From Amaricoccus solimangrovi (GTDB lineage: Bacteria; Pseudomonadota; Alphaproteobacteria; Rhodobacterales; Rhodobacteraceae): DNA of 64,000 nt. A program made the translations under genes and the position numbers. Location of the stretch: assembly GCF_006385685.1 (NCBI RefSeq), contig NZ_VFRP01000011.1, forward strand, positions 1-64,000, given 5' to 3'. The number at the start of each line of letters is the position of its first letter. Position 1 is the stretch's first letter. The notes under the pieces were generated by a model. The model did not search any database. It saw only the letters and a program-made list of their open reading frames with translations, and was not told the origin of the DNA. This document shows positions 46,545 through 56,838 of the stretch, in pieces.

Positions 46545-48347
46545 TCAGATCGGCGCGCAGGCTTTCGCGAGCCAGCGCGCGGTTTCCGGTGTGACAGCCG
46601 GCCCCACCTCGGCCAGCACCCGCGCGTGATAGGCGTCGAGCCAGGCCCTTTCCTCGGGTCCGAGCAGCGCCGGATCGATAAGGCGCCGGTCGATCGGGGC
46701 GAGCGTCAGCGTCTCGAAGCCGAGCATCGCCCGCTCGCCGCCCTCCGGCGTCGCGGCGGGACGCACGGCGACGAGATTTTCGGTCCGGATGCCGAAGGCG
46801 CCCTCGCGGTAGTAACCCGGCTCGACCGAGACGACCATGCCGGCGCGGAGCGGCTCCAGCCCCCGGCTCGACAGGCTCTGCGGTCCCTCGTGCACACCGA
46901 GATAGGCGCCGACGCCGTGCCCGGTGCCGTGGTCGTAGTCGAGCCCGGTGTTCCAGAGCGCGGCGCGGGCCAGCACGTCGATGTCGCGCCCGGTGCGTCC
47001 CTCCGGCCAGTTCTGGCGCGATACCGCGATCAGGCCGCGCAGCACCAGCGTGAAGGGCCGGATCGCCGCCTCGGGTGGCGCGCCGACGGCGACGGTGCGG
47101 GTGATGTCGGTCGTGCCGTCGGGATACTGCGCGCCGCTGTCGACGAGGAGCAGCTCTCCCGGCCGGACCGGACGGTCGCTGTCCTCGGTCACGCGGTAAT
47201 GCACGATGGCCCCGTCGGATCCGGCGCCGCAGATCGTCTCGAAGGAGATGTCGCGGAGCTGCCCGGTGGCGGCGCGGAATTCCTCGAGCCGGCGCACCAC
47301 GGCCGTTTCGGTCAGCTTGCCGGACGGGGCCTCGGCGTCGAGCCAGGCGAGGAACTCGGCCATCGCCGCCGCGTCGCGCAGATGGGCGGCGCGCGATCCG
47401 GCGAGTTCCGCCTCGGTCTTGCAGGCCTTGGGCAGCAGGCAGGGATCCGTTTCCCACGCGATCTCGGCCCGGCCCTCGGCCAGCCGGTCGGCGATCCAGA
47501 CCGGCGCCCGCGCCTTGTCGAGCCCGACCCGGCCCTTCAGCGCGTCGAGCGCCGGGCCGAGGGCCTCGCGCGGCGCGACGCTCACCTCCGGCCCGAGATG
47601 GGCGCGCGTCTCCGGCCCGACCTGCGCGGGATCGACGAAGAGGCTCACCCGTCCATCGGCGCCGAGGATCGCGAAGGCGAGGCCGACCGGCGTCCGCGCG
47701 ATGTCGGAGCCCCGGATGTTCAGGAGCCAGGCGATCGAATCCGGGAAGGTCAGCACGAAGGCGGCGAGATCCTTCGCCGCCAGCGCGGCGGCGAGTTCGG
47801 CCCGCTTTTCCGCCGAGGGGCGGCCGGCGAGGCGGTCGGGATGGGGCACGATCGGCTCGGCGGGGGGCGGCGGCTGGTCGGGCCAGACCGCGTCGACGAG
47901 ATTGGCCACGCGCGCGAGCCCGATCTGGTGCCTGCCGAGCGTCTCCTCCAGCCGGTCGATCTCGCCGCGCGTATGCAGCCAGGGATCGAAACCGAGCCGC
48001 CCGCCGCCCGGGATCGCCGCGACGAGCCAGTCGGCGACCGCGTCCTCCGGAATGCGCAGCGTCTCGAAGACCCCGGTATCGACCTGGTCGCGGACCTGCA
48101 GCCGGTAGCGGCCGTCGACGAAGACCGCCGCCCGCTCGCGCGCGACGGCGGCCGCGCCGGCCGATCCGGTGAAGCCGGTAAGCCACGCCAGCCGCTCGTC
48201 GCGCGGCGCGACGTTCTCGCCCTGATGGGCGTCGGCCCGGGGCACGAGGAAGGCGTCGACCCCGGCCTCCGCCATGGCCGCCCGCAGGGCCGCGAGCCGC
48301 GGCGCCCCCGTCTCGGGCATGGTCCGGCGCCGGAAATCCTGAAGCAT
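46545..48347 (-). CDS. pepP: Xaa-Pro aminopeptidase (M24B)
   Basis: A 600-residue aminopeptidase P removing N-terminal residues ahead of proline. Two creatinase-type N-terminal domains precede the pita-bread catalytic domain from about residue 300. Metal ligands are in LLLVDSGAQYPDGTTDITRT, GTGHGVGAYLGVHEGPQ, SVEPGYYREGAFGIRTEN and the C-terminal ENLV region. The long form (about 600 residues) is the eukaryote-like/alphaproteobacterial type. Likely cytosolic. Confidence 0.92.
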   Translation of the reverse strand: MLQDFRRRTMPETGAPRLAALRAAMAEAGVDAFLVPRADAHQGENVAPRDERLAWLTGFTGSAGAAAVARERAAVFVDGRYRLQVRDQVDTGVFETLRIPEDAVADWLVAAIPGGGRLGFDPWLHTRGEIDRLEETLGRHQIGLARVANLVDAVWPDQPPPPAEPIVPHPDRLAGRPSAEKRAELAAALAAKDLAAFVLTFPDSIAWLLNIRGSDIARTPVGLAFAILGADGRVSLFVDPAQVGPETRAHLGPEVSVAPREALGPALDALKGRVGLDKARAPVWIADRLAEGRAEIAWETDPCLLPKACKTEAELAGSRAAHLRDAAAMAEFLAWLDAEAPSGKLTETAVVRRLEEFRAATGQLRDISFETICGAGSDGAIVHYRVTEDSDRPVRPGELLLVDSGAQYPDGTTDITRTVAVGAPPEAAIRPFTLVLRGLIAVSRQNWPEGRTGRDIDVLARAALWNTGLDYDHGTGHGVGAYLGVHEGPQSLSSRGLEPLRAGMVVSVEPGYYREGAFGIRTENLVAVRPAATPEGGERAMLGFETLTLAPIDRRLIDPALLGPEERAWLDAYHARVLAEVGPAVTPETARWLAKACAPI

Positions 48348-48458
48348 CTCTCTCCCTCGAAGGCGCGCTCGCGCGCCATCCCGGTTTATCGGCGGTTTGC
48401 GATCCCGGTCAATGAAGGATAGCTTCCCCGGACGTGATTCAACCGCCGGAGGAAATGG

Positions 48459-48746
48459 ATGCGCCTAGCCCTCGCGCTGCTTCTGCTCGGGCTCGGCGCC
48501 TGGCAGGCGGTCTCCGACTGGAACGCCACGATCGGCGTCGGCTATGCCTATCGCCTGACGCCGGTCGGGCAGGTGCTGGCCGACGCCGCGCCGGATTTCT
48601 ACGCGCGGCTGATGGCGGTCTGGCAGGCCACGCGGATCCCGTTCCTCTGGGATCCGCTCGGGCGCAGGCTCATGGCGCTGCCGATGGCGCTGGTCCTGAT
48701 CGTGCCCGGCGCGCTGCTCTGGGTCCGCCGCCGGCGCCGCCGCTGA
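48459..48746 (+). CDS. Small hypothetical membrane protein
   Basis: A 95-residue protein with an N-terminal hydrophobic segment (MRLALALLLLGLGAWQAV) and a second helix near the C-terminus (LPMALVLIVPGALLWV) followed by an Arg tail (RRRRRR). I do not recognise a named family. The start ATG 48459 has a GGAGGAA site just upstream. Likely an inner-membrane hairpin protein. Confidence 0.65.
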   Translation: MRLALALLLLGLGAWQAVSDWNATIGVGYAYRLTPVGQVLADAAPDFYARLMAVWQATRIPFLWDPLGRRLMALPMALVLIVPGALLWVRRRRRR

Positions 48747-48769
48747 GGAGGCGCCGGGCCGCGGGGTTC

Positions 48770-49858
48770 TCAGGCCGCCGCGTCCGAGGCGCCCGTTCCG
48801 GCGCCGAGCGGGCCTTCCTGCACGAGCATGTGGATGAAGCGCAGCTTCTCCACCACGGCCGGGCTCAGCGAGAACGGGTAGAGATCGGGCTGGCCCATGC
48901 TGCGGTTGAGGCTGTTGAGCGCCACGGTCAGCGGCACCCAGGCATCGATGAGCTGGTCGATCGACCGGGCGTTGTAGGGGTCGAACTCCACCTCGGTATT
49001 GACCTCGGGCGCGTCGCTCACGACCGGATTGACGACCACGCCGAAATTCGCCGCGGTGTCGAGCGTGTCGATCATGTGCAGGTAATGCGTCCAGGTCTCG
49101 GCGAAATCCTCCCAGGGATGCATCGTCGCATAGGCGGAGACGTAGTTGTATTCCCAGCCCGCGGGGGTGCCGTTGTTGTAATGCTCCTGCAGCGCCGCGC
49201 CGTAATCCGCGCGCTCGTCGCCGAAGAGGGCGCGGCAGGCTTCCTCCCGGCCGGAATCGCGGACGAGCATGTCCCAGTAGTAATGCCCGACCTCGTGGCG
49301 GAAATGGCCGAGCAGCGTGCGATAGGGCTCGCCAAGTTCGGCGCGGCGGCGTTCGCGCTCGGCGGAATCGGCCTCGGCGATGTTGAGCACGATGAGGCCG
49401 TCGTCATGGCCGGTCAGCACCGGATCCTGCCCCTCGACATCGGCGAGGAACTTGAAGCGGAGCGGCGTATGCGCGCCGACGGGGCTCACGAGCGGCAGGC
49501 GGAGCCGGTCGAGCGTGTAGATCACGCGGCGCTTGGCGAATTCGATCGCCTGCCAGTGCTCGAGATTGCCCGGCACGCTCAGGTCCGGCACCGTGTCGTT
49601 GAGCGCGCAGGCCTCGCAATAGGCCGCGTCGGATTCCGCCGGAACCATCCAGTTGCAGCCGAGCGCGGATTCGTTGGCGCAGGGGCGCCAGTGCGAGCCG
49701 TCGCCCTTCACAGGCGTCCGGGAGCCGTCGCTCTCCAGGTTCAGCGCGTTGAGCGTCTGCGCGCCCGGCAGGTAGCCGAGCGGCATGCCGCAGTTCATGC
49801 AGCTCACGTTCTCGAAATGGACGAGCTGCCCGCAATTCTGGCAAGCGAAGAGTTTCAT
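48770..49858 (-). CDS. Putative zinc-binding metallopeptidase with N-terminal zinc ribbon
   Basis: A 362-residue protein. The N-terminal zinc ribbon has CQNCGQLVHFENVSCMNCG. A further Cys-rich segment near residue 70 (CNWMVPAESDAAYCEAC) is followed by a peptidase domain with GHFRHEVGHYYWDMLVRD, a zincin HExxH motif. This matches the DUF2248-type metallopeptidase family. Substrate unknown; no signal peptide. Confidence 0.85.
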   Translation of the reverse strand: MKLFACQNCGQLVHFENVSCMNCGMPLGYLPGAQTLNALNLESDGSRTPVKGDGSHWRPCANESALGCNWMVPAESDAAYCEACALNDTVPDLSVPGNLEHWQAIEFAKRRVIYTLDRLRLPLVSPVGAHTPLRFKFLADVEGQDPVLTGHDDGLIVLNIAEADSAERERRRAELGEPYRTLLGHFRHEVGHYYWDMLVRDSGREEACRALFGDERADYGAALQEHYNNGTPAGWEYNYVSAYATMHPWEDFAETWTHYLHMIDTLDTAANFGVVVNPVVSDAPEVNTEVEFDPYNARSIDQLIDAWVPLTVALNSLNRSMGQPDLYPFSLSPAVVEKLRFIHMLVQEGPLGAGTGASDAAA

Positions 49859-49922
49859 GGATATGGTTTCCCTGCCGCGGGCGCTTCCGGCCCGCGGTCC
49901 TGATGCGTGTTCGAGGAAGCGG

Positions 49923-50111
49923 TCAGACGCGCGAGGAGCGGGGTCCGAAGAAGAACCAGACGATGAAGCCGACCAGCGGCAGGACCAGGATGCCGAGCAC
50001 CCAGAGCACCTTGTTCAACGTCTTGTCGGCGGAGCCGATGACCGAGATGATCGCCCAGATGTCGAGCGCGAGAAGGATCAGGCCTAGAATCCCACCGTAC
50101 TGAAAGCGCAT
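49923..50111 (-). CDS. PLDc_N-domain small membrane protein
   Basis: A 62-residue protein with two transmembrane helices (YGGILGLILLALDIWAIISVI and VLWVLGILVLPLVGFIVWFFFG), the pattern of phospholipase D-nuclease N-terminal-like (PLDc_N) proteins. It has no catalytic domain. ATG 50111 starts the conserved N-terminus (MRFQYGGILGL). Role unknown. Confidence 0.78.
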   Translation of the reverse strand: MRFQYGGILGLILLALDIWAIISVIGSADKTLNKVLWVLGILVLPLVGFIVWFFFGPRSSRV

Positions 50112-50232
50112 CTCGTCCCTCCGTCCGCGCCGTTGCGTCGATCCAGCCGCGCGGCCCCGGTCAGGGGCCATCGCGCGCCGGCCGCAACCAACCCATGCCG
50201 TACCCGAAGGTTCCCGCTGTCAACCCGAATTG

Positions 50233-52110
50233 TCAGCGCCGCGCCCGGCGGCCTTCGCGCGCCAGCCGCCCCGGATCGTTGTCGAAGAGCGCGGCGAGCT
50301 GCTCGGTCATCGCGCCGGCGAGCTGCTCCACGTCGGTGATCGTCACCGCGCGGGAGTAGTAGCGCGTCACGTCGTGGCCGATGCCGATCGCGATGAGCTC
50401 CACCGCGCGGCGCCGCTCGATCATCGCGATCACGTCGCGCAGGTGCTTCTCCAGATAGTTGGCCGGATTGACCGAGAGCGTCGAATCGTCGACCGGCGCG
50501 CCGTCGGAGATCACCATCAGGACCCGCCGCGCCTCCGGCCGCGCGGTCAGGCGGCGGTATGCCCATTCCAGCGCCTCGCCGTCGATATTCTCCTTCAGCA
50601 GCCCTTCCTTCATCATCAGCCCGAGATTGGCGCGGGCGCGCCGCCAGGGCGCCTCGGCCGACTTGTAGACGATGTGGCGCAGGTCGTTCAGGCGGCCCGG
50701 CAGGGGCGGGCGCTGCGCCGCGAGCCACTGCTCCCGGCTCTGCCCGCCCTTCCAGGCGCGGGTGGTGAAGCCGAGGATCTCGACCTTCACCTGGCAGCGC
50801 TCCAGCGTGCGCGCGAGCACGTCGGCCGAGATCGCCGCGATCGAGATCGGCCGGCCGCGCATCGAGCCGGAATTGTCGAGCAGCAGCGTCACCACCGTAT
50901 CGCGGAATTCGGTGTCGCGCTCCCGCTTGAAGGAGAGCGGCGTCATCGGATTCGCCACCACGCGCGCGAGGCGGCCGGCGTCGAGCGTGCCCTCCTCGAG
51001 GTCGAATTCCCAGGCCCGGTTCTGCTGCGCCTGAAGCCGCCGCTGCAGCCGGTTCGCGAGGCGCGAGACCGCGCCCTTCAGCGGGTCGAGCTGCTGGTCG
51101 AGATAGGCGCGCAGCCGTTCGAGCTCCACCGTGTCCGCGAGATCCTCGGCGGCGATCTCCTCGTCGAAGGCGGTCTGGAAGACCCTGTAGCCGGGATCGG
51201 CCTCCGAGATCGGCGGCGGCGGCGCTTCCTCCGGCGGCTCGGCCTGTTCGGCCTGGACCTCGTCCTCGACCTCGCCCTCGTCGAGCGCGTCGGTCGCGGC
51301 GCGCATCTGCTCGGGGTCGCCGGCCTGGTCGGAGGTGTTCTGCTCCGAACTCGTGTCCTCGTCCGCCTGTTCGGGGGAATCGCCCTCGCTCGATTCCTCG
51401 TCGCGCTGATCCTCCTCGGTCGCGGCCTCGGGCTCGTCCTCATCCTCGTCGCTGATCTGGTCCGGATCCTCGCCGAGCTGGTCGCCGTAGCCGAGTTCCT
51501 CGATCACCTGGCGCGCGGCGCGGGCGAAGGCGCGCTGGTCGTCGAGGCTGTCGCGCAGCGCCGCGAAGGTCGGGCCGGCGTTCTGCTCCAGAAAGCCGCG
51601 CCAGAGCTCCATCACGTTGCCCGCGCCCTTCGGGAGCGGCCGCCCGGTGGCGAGATGGCGCAGCAGATAGCCCGCCGCCTGCGCCATCGGCGCCCTGGTC
51701 TGGTCGGTTATCTCGGCATAGCCGTAGCGGCGCGCCTCCTCGGCGATCTTCGCGTCGATATTGCCGGCGGTGCCCGGCATCACCCGCGCGCCCATCGCCT
51801 CGCAGCGCGCCGTCTCCATGCTCTCGAACAGCGCCGCCGCCACGTCGCCCGGCGGGGCGTAGCGGCGGTGCAGCGCGTCGTCGTGATAGCGCAGGCGCAG
51901 CGCGTAGGCGTCGGCGGTGCCGCGCGCGAGCATCACCTCGTCGCGCGTCATCCGCCGCGTGACCTGCGGCAGCCGCATCGCCTCGTTGCTCAGCCCCGGC
52001 GGATCGACGCTGAAGCCGACCGTGAGTTCGGGCTGGTTGGCGAGCGCGCGCGTCGCCTCCGCGAGGGCCTTCTTGAACGGGTCGGCGGGATTGTCGCTGG
52101 GCTTGCTCAT
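50233..52110 (-). CDS. cobT: Cobaltochelatase subunit CobT
   Basis: A 625-residue CobT of the aerobic cobaltochelatase (CobNST) that inserts cobalt into hydrogenobyrinic acid diamide. The N-terminal domain ([19 protein letters not shown] ... [14 protein letters not shown]) is followed by an acidic Asp/Glu-rich stretch (about residues 215-300). The C-terminal VWA domain has the MIDAS motif [23 protein letters not shown] 52110 is the conserved start. cobS lies just upstream, separated by a CMD-family gene; cobN is not in the window. Confidence 0.94.
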   Translation of the reverse strand: MSKPSDNPADPFKKALAEATRALANQPELTVGFSVDPPGLSNEAMRLPQVTRRMTRDEVMLARGTADAYALRLRYHDDALHRRYAPPGDVAAALFESMETARCEAMGARVMPGTAGNIDAKIAEEARRYGYAEITDQTRAPMAQAAGYLLRHLATGRPLPKGAGNVMELWRGFLEQNAGPTFAALRDSLDDQRAFARAARQVIEELGYGDQLGEDPDQISDEDEDEPEAATEEDQRDEESSEGDSPEQADEDTSSEQNTSDQAGDPEQMRAATDALDEGEVEDEVQAEQAEPPEEAPPPPISEADPGYRVFQTAFDEEIAAEDLADTVELERLRAYLDQQLDPLKGAVSRLANRLQRRLQAQQNRAWEFDLEEGTLDAGRLARVVANPMTPLSFKRERDTEFRDTVVTLLLDNSGSMRGRPISIAAISADVLARTLERCQVKVEILGFTTRAWKGGQSREQWLAAQRPPLPGRLNDLRHIVYKSAEAPWRRARANLGLMMKEGLLKENIDGEALEWAYRRLTARPEARRVLMVISDGAPVDDSTLSVNPANYLEKHLRDVIAMIERRRAVELIAIGIGHDVTRYYSRAVTITDVEQLAGAMTEQLAALFDNDPGRLAREGRRARR

Positions 52111-52158
52111 GCCCCCTGATAGACCCCGCGCGCCGCCGCTCCGCAAGGCATTTTCGCG

Positions 52159-52521
52159 TCAGGTCGCGGTCCTGGCCGCGGCGAACTGGTCATAGGCGCG
52201 CAGCGCGTCGGCGGCGTACATGAGCGCCGGGCCGCCGCCCATGTAGACGCAGACGCCGAGCATCTCGGCCACTTCCTCCCGCGTCGCGCCCAGTTCGACC
52301 AGCGCCTTGCCGTGAAAGCCGATGCAGCCGTCGCAACGCTGGCTGACCCCGATCGCGAGCGCGATCAGCTCCTTGGTCTTGGCATCGATCGCCCCGGCGG
52401 CCATCGCCCCCTTCGAGAGCGCGTGGAACCCCTGCATCATCGGCGGCGTCGCCTTCCTCAGCTCCGCCATATAGGCCCCGATGCCGGCGATCCGCGCCGC
52501 GTAGTCCTTCTCGCCACTCAT
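52159..52521 (-). CDS. Carboxymuconolactone decarboxylase (AhpD-like) family protein
   Basis: A 120-residue CMD-domain protein with the CxxC-containing motif GVSQRCDGCIGFHGKALVELG, which in AhpD-like members acts as a thiol peroxidase/reductase site. The C-terminal VYMGGGPALMYAADALRAYD is typical. It lies between cobS and cobT on the same strand, so it may be co-transcribed with them. Confidence 0.85.
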   Translation of the reverse strand: MSGEKDYAARIAGIGAYMAELRKATPPMMQGFHALSKGAMAAGAIDAKTKELIALAIGVSQRCDGCIGFHGKALVELGATREEVAEMLGVCVYMGGGPALMYAADALRAYDQFAAARTAT

Positions 52522-52612
52522 GTCCGCCCCCCGGGATTGCCATTCCGCGGGACCATCATTCGACGAAGCGGGCAAAAGTAAAGCGCCGACGACATCCCGC
52601 CCGCGCCCCGAC

Positions 52613-52634
52613 GTAGGGCGGACCACGGTCCGCC
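52613..52634. repeat. REP-like GTAG-foot palindrome (copy h)
   Basis: GTAGGGCGGACCACGGTCCGCC matches the other copies: a GTAG foot, arms GGCGGAC and GTCCGCC, and a four-base centre. It is single, placed between the CMD gene and cobS, and does not overlap a stop codon. Confidence 0.8.
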
Positions 52635-52665
52635 GTCCCCGCCCCCGACCCTCGGATCCGCCGCG

Positions 52666-53652
52666 TCAGCCGAGGCTGACGCTCGCCGCGCTTTCGGGCA
52701 GTTCCTTGTCGAAGCAGCGCTGGTAGAACTCGGCCACCGTCTGCCGTTCGAGTTCGTCGCACTTGTTGAGGAAGGTCAGCCGGAAGGCGAAGCCGATGTC
52801 GCCGAAGATCCGGGTGTTCTCGGCCCAGGCGAGCACGGTGCGCGGGCTCATCACCGTCGAGAGGTCGCCGTTCATGAAGGCCGCGCGCGTGAGATCGGCG
52901 ACGGTGACCATCTGGCTTACCGTCTTTCTGCCCTCCGGCGTCGCATAGCCGGGATATTTCGCCAGGACGATGTTGGCCTCGTCGTCATGGGGCAGGTAGT
53001 TGAGCGTGACCACGAGGCTCCAGCGGTCCATCTGGCCCTGGTTGATCTGCTGCGTGCCGTGATAGAGCCCGGTCGTGTCGCCGAGCCCGACCGTGTTCGC
53101 CGTCGCGAACAGCCGGAAATAGGGATGCGGCCGGATCACCCGGTTCTGGTCGAGCAGCGTCAGCTTGCCCTCGACCTCGAGCACGCGCTGGATCACGAAC
53201 ATCACGTCCGGCCGGCCGGCGTCGTATTCGTCGAAGACGATCGCCACCGGGTTCGAGAGCGCCCAGGGCAGGATTCCCTCCTGGAATTCCGTGACCTGCA
53301 TCCCGTCCTTCAGCCGGATCGCATCCTTGCCGATCAGGTCGATGCGGCTGATGTGGCTGTCGAGGTTCACCCGCACGCAGGGCCAGTTCAGCCGCGCCGC
53401 CACCTGCTCGATATGGGTGGACTTGCCGGTGCCGTGGTAGCCCTGGATCATCACGCGCCGGTTGTGCGCGAAGCCCGCGAGGATCGCGAGCGTGGTGTCG
53501 CGGTCGAAGCGGTAGGTCGGGTCGACGTCCGGGACCCGGTCGGTGTGCTCCGCGAAACCCTTCACGGTCATGTCGGTGTCGATGCCGAAGAGATCGCGCA
53601 CGCTCATGTCCACCGTGGGCTCCGCTGCCATTTCCAATCCGCCGTCCGCCAT
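52666..53652 (-). CDS. cobS: Cobaltochelatase subunit CobS
   Basis: A 328-residue MoxR/AAA+ ATPase that with CobT drives cobalt insertion by CobN. Walker A is [20 protein letters not shown], Walker B is [17 protein letters not shown], and [20 protein letters not shown] covers sensor and pore-loop regions. The N-terminal [17 protein letters not shown] is typical. ATG 53652 starts [11 protein letters not shown]; an alternative GTG or ATG a few codons in is possible. The DnaJ-domain gene lies upstream. Confidence 0.95.
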   Translation of the reverse strand: MADGGLEMAAEPTVDMSVRDLFGIDTDMTVKGFAEHTDRVPDVDPTYRFDRDTTLAILAGFAHNRRVMIQGYHGTGKSTHIEQVAARLNWPCVRVNLDSHISRIDLIGKDAIRLKDGMQVTEFQEGILPWALSNPVAIVFDEYDAGRPDVMFVIQRVLEVEGKLTLLDQNRVIRPHPYFRLFATANTVGLGDTTGLYHGTQQINQGQMDRWSLVVTLNYLPHDDEANIVLAKYPGYATPEGRKTVSQMVTVADLTRAAFMNGDLSTVMSPRTVLAWAENTRIFGDIGFAFRLTFLNKCDELERQTVAEFYQRCFDKELPESAASVSLG

Positions 53653-53745
53653 GTCACTCGCTCCTCAGGGCGCGGTCGCCCCATCAGCACTGATGTGTCC
53701 CAAATGTCCCTCCGACGCAACCCGGGCGCCGGCCGCCCCGTTCCG

Positions 53746-54402
53746 TCAGTCGCGGAAGCTTCGGCTCACCTTGATCTGCTCCCAGGCCCAGACCACCTCG
53801 GCCAGCCGCGCCTCGTCGTCGCGCCGGCCGCCGTTCATGTCCGGATGCAGGTCCTTGACCAGCGCCTTGTAGATCTTGCGGATCTCGGCCTTGGTCTGGG
53901 TGTCCTGCGCGTCGAGGATCTCGAGCGCCTTGCGCTCGGTCGGGGGCAGGCGGCGGCGCTGCACGGTGCCGCGCGGCGTACCGGGGTTGAGCGTCGCGTT
54001 CTCGCCGAGCAGATCGGCCGGATCGCTGAAGCCGAAGCGCTGCCAGGCCCGGCCCTCGGCATGCGGACGCTGGCCCCGGTCGACCGTGCCGCTGAAGGGC
54101 TGGGTCGGCCGCTCCCAGACGCGATCCGCCGCGAACTGCTTCTCGAGATCCTCCTCCGAATGGGACTGGAAGTAGTTCCATTTGAGGTTGTACTCACGGA
54201 TATGGTCCATGCAGAACCACAGGAATTCGTCCAGGTTGTCCGGCGATTTGGGCGCGCGGAACTTGCCGGGCTTGTCGCAGCCGGGCTTGTCGCAGCCGCG
54301 GTGCGAGGATTCGACCGCGCCACTCAGGCCGCGGCCCCGCGACCGCCGCTTCTTGTCGGCGGAGACGGAAATGTCGAATTCGAACGGAGAGCGTCGGCTC
54401 AT
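53746..54402 (-). CDS. DnaJ-domain (J-domain) protein
   Basis: A 218-residue protein. The N-terminal half has a Cys motif HRGCDKPGCDKPGKFRAP and the conserved block LWFCMDHIREYNLKWNYF; the C-terminal J-domain (about 155-215) has EIRKIYKALVKDLHPDMNGG with the HPD motif. This pairing with cobS and cobT is common in Rhodobacterales. The Cys region contains a 15-bp tandem duplication (54266-54295) that encodes CDKPG twice. Confidence 0.9.
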   Translation of the reverse strand: MSRRSPFEFDISVSADKKRRSRGRGLSGAVESSHRGCDKPGCDKPGKFRAPKSPDNLDEFLWFCMDHIREYNLKWNYFQSHSEEDLEKQFAADRVWERPTQPFSGTVDRGQRPHAEGRAWQRFGFSDPADLLGENATLNPGTPRGTVQRRRLPPTERKALEILDAQDTQTKAEIRKIYKALVKDLHPDMNGGRRDDEARLAEVVWAWEQIKVSRSFRD

Positions 54403-54515
54403 CTTCGGCCGTTCCTTTCCAGGGATCTCAGGCGTTTCCCGACTCGGGCGCATCAGTTTAATGTTTTGCCGCCGGGGGCCAAGGGCCGAAGGCGGCGTTA
54501 TCGGGAGAAGACGAC

Positions 54516-54785
54516 TTGAGCGGCATCAAACCTGAACAGCTCGAAGCGAAGCTCAACGCGGTCTTCGCACCGACGCGGCTCGAAGTGATCGACGAGAGCG
54601 AGCAGCATCGGGGCCATGGCGGCTGGCGCGAGGGCGGCGGCACGCATTACCGCGTCGTCATGCGCGCCCCGGCCTTCGCCGGCATGTCCCGGGTCCAGCG
54701 CTCCCGCGCGGTGCATTCGGCGCTCTCGGACGAACTCGCGGGCGGGGTGCATGCCCTCGCGCTCGACCTCGCGCCGCCGGACTGA
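54516..54785 (+). CDS. BolA-family protein
   Basis: An 89-residue BolA-like protein, a group that partners monothiol glutaredoxins in iron-sulfur cluster handling. The family core is LEVIDESEQHRGHGG, HYRVVMRAPAFAGMSRVQRSRAVHSALSDEL and ALALDL. The start is TTG at 54516 (MSGIKPEQLEAKL); no ATG lies in a better position. It is divergent from the DnaJ gene and convergent with a DUF4177 gene seven bases away. Confidence 0.9.
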   Translation: MSGIKPEQLEAKLNAVFAPTRLEVIDESEQHRGHGGWREGGGTHYRVVMRAPAFAGMSRVQRSRAVHSALSDELAGGVHALALDLAPPD

Positions 54786-54791
54786 CCCCGC

Positions 54792-55175
54792 TCAGTCGCG
54801 TCCCGCCGGGCCGAGCGTCGGGAAGCGGGGAGCCTCGGGCCGGGCCGATGTCCGCGCCGGGCCGAGGCTCGGCTCCTCCATCGCGCGCGGCCGGGGCACC
54901 TCGCGCGGGGTCTCGACCGCGACCCTCGGGCTCAGATGCTCACGCGCGCGGCGGAAGACAAGGACCGCGTGCTCCTCGGTCCGGGCGCGGCTCAGCCAGC
55001 CGCCCGGCGTCTCGATCGCCAGCGCCTCGGAGCAGTAGTATTCCCATCCTTCCCGCGCGACCTCGTTGATCGCGTCGGTCAGCGTCAGCGCGAAGAGCTC
55101 GGCGGCGCCGGAGACGCCCTTGACCTTCTTCGCGCGTTTCGGGACGGGAACGACCTTGTAATCGTAGTAACTCAT
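54792..55175 (-). CDS. DUF4177-domain protein
   Basis: A 127-residue protein. The N-terminal half (MSYYDYKVVPVPKRAKKVKG ... INEVAREGWEYYCSEAL ... HAVLVFRR) fits DUF4177. The C-terminal half is Pro/Arg/Glu-rich and probably disordered. Function unknown. The upstream gatB ends 13 bases away, so they may share a transcript. Confidence 0.83.
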   Translation of the reverse strand: MSYYDYKVVPVPKRAKKVKGVSGAAELFALTLTDAINEVAREGWEYYCSEALAIETPGGWLSRARTEEHAVLVFRRAREHLSPRVAVETPREVPRPRAMEEPSLGPARTSARPEAPRFPTLGPAGRD

Positions 55176-55188
55176 CCGCCTGCCTCGC

Positions 55189-56703
55189 TCACTCCAGCCC
55201 GAGCTTCGCGCGGACGAGCTGGTTCACCATCTGCGGCGCCGCCTTGCCGCCCGTCGCCTTCATCACCTGGCCGACGAACCAGCCCGCCATCGAGGGCTTG
55301 GCCTTCGCCTGTTCGACCTTGGCGGGGTTCGCGGCGATCACCGCGTCCACCGCCGCCTCGATCGCGCCGGTATCGGTCACCTGCCTCAGGCCGCGCGACT
55401 CGACGATCTCCGCCGGATCGCCGCCCTCGGCCCAGAGAATCTCGAACACATCCTTCGCGATCTTGCCCGAAATGTCGCCCCCGGCGATCAGGTCGATGAG
55501 CCCGCCGAGCTGGCCGGGATCGATCGGGCTGTCGGCGATGCCGTGGCCCTCCCTGTTCAGCCGGCCGAAGAGCTCGTTGATGACCCAGTTCGCGGCGGTC
55601 TTGCCGTCGCGGCCGCGGGCCACCTCCTCGAAATAGTCCGCGCTCGCGACCTCGGCGGTCAGCACGCCCGCGTCGTATTCGGTCATGCCGAAATCCGTCA
55701 CGAACCGCGCCTTCTTCGCATCCGGCAGCTCCGGCAGGCCGGCGGCGATCTGCTCGACATAGGCGTGTTCGAGTTCGAGCGGCAGCAGGTCGGGATCGGG
55801 GAAGTAGCGGTAGTCGTGCGCCTCCTCCTTCGAACGCATCGAGCGGGTCTCGCCCCGGTTCGGGTCGTAGAGCCGGGTCTCCTGCTCGACCGCGCCGCCG
55901 TCCTCGATGATCGCGATCTGGCGCCGCGCCTCGAACTCGATGGCGGCCTGGATGAACCGCATCGAGTTCATGTTCTTGATCTCGCAGCGCGTGCCGAGAT
56001 GCGAGAAGTCGCCGGTGGCCCGGTACTTCTCGTAGGCGCCCGGCGGGCAGACGCTGACGTTCACGTCGGCGCGCAGGCTCCCCTCCTGCATGTTGCCGTC
56101 GCAGGTGCCGAGATAGCGCAGGATCTGGCGAAGCTTGCGGACGTATTCCGCCGCTTCCTCCGGCCCCCGGATGTCGGGCCGCGAGACGATCTCCATCAGC
56201 GCGACGCCGGAGCGGTTCAGGTCGACATAGGAGAGGTTGGGGTCGAGGTCGTGGACAGACTTGCCCGCGTCCTGCTCCAGATGGATCCGCTCGACACGCA
56301 CCTTGCGCGCGACGCCGGGGCCGAGATCGACGAGGATCTCCCCCTCGCCGACGATCGGGTGGTAGAGCTGGCTGATCTGGTAGCCCTGCGGCAGGTCGGG
56401 ATAGAAGTAGTTCTTCCGGTCGAAGCGCGAGAAGAGATTGATCTTCGCGTTGAGCCCCAACCCGGTGCGCACCGCCTGCGCCACGCAGTATTCGTTGACG
56501 ACGGGCAGCATGCCGGGCATCGCCGCGTCGACGAGGCTGACATTGGTGTTCGGCTCCGCCCCGAAGGTGGTGGAGGCGCCGGAGAAGAGCTTCGAATTGG
56601 ACGTGACCTGCGCGTGCACTTCCATCCCGATCACGAGTTCCCAGTCGCCCTTGGCGCCGGGGATGATCTTCGGATCCGGTTCGGTATAGGCGAGCTCGGC
56701 CAT
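55189..56703 (-). CDS. gatB: Aspartyl/glutamyl-tRNA amidotransferase subunit B
   Basis: A 504-residue GatB, the kinase subunit of GatCAB that makes Gln-tRNA or Asn-tRNA by transamidation. Blocks include [56 protein letters not shown] and [14 protein letters not shown], and the C-terminal YqeY-like tail (residues about 360-500). gatA and gatC are not adjacent, which is common in this group. Confidence 0.96.
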   Translation of the reverse strand: MAELAYTEPDPKIIPGAKGDWELVIGMEVHAQVTSNSKLFSGASTTFGAEPNTNVSLVDAAMPGMLPVVNEYCVAQAVRTGLGLNAKINLFSRFDRKNYFYPDLPQGYQISQLYHPIVGEGEILVDLGPGVARKVRVERIHLEQDAGKSVHDLDPNLSYVDLNRSGVALMEIVSRPDIRGPEEAAEYVRKLRQILRYLGTCDGNMQEGSLRADVNVSVCPPGAYEKYRATGDFSHLGTRCEIKNMNSMRFIQAAIEFEARRQIAIIEDGGAVEQETRLYDPNRGETRSMRSKEEAHDYRYFPDPDLLPLELEHAYVEQIAAGLPELPDAKKARFVTDFGMTEYDAGVLTAEVASADYFEEVARGRDGKTAANWVINELFGRLNREGHGIADSPIDPGQLGGLIDLIAGGDISGKIAKDVFEILWAEGGDPAEIVESRGLRQVTDTGAIEAAVDAVIAANPAKVEQAKAKPSMAGWFVGQVMKATGGKAAPQMVNQLVRAKLGLE

Positions 56704-56838
56704 GGCAGTTCCGCTCTCAATATGCGCTTGGGATGTGCCGTCTTACTCGGGCGGGGCCGTCCCGGCAAGGGCCGCGCTCCGCGCTTGCGCGCCCCGGCCG
56801 AAGCCGTGATGATGCGCGGGACCGAACGGGGTAAGACC

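Noticed and set aside
50233-52200. Cobalamin riboswitch upstream of cobT
   Set aside because: The short leader between the CMD gene and cobT shows no B12-box-like conserved sequence or extended structure.
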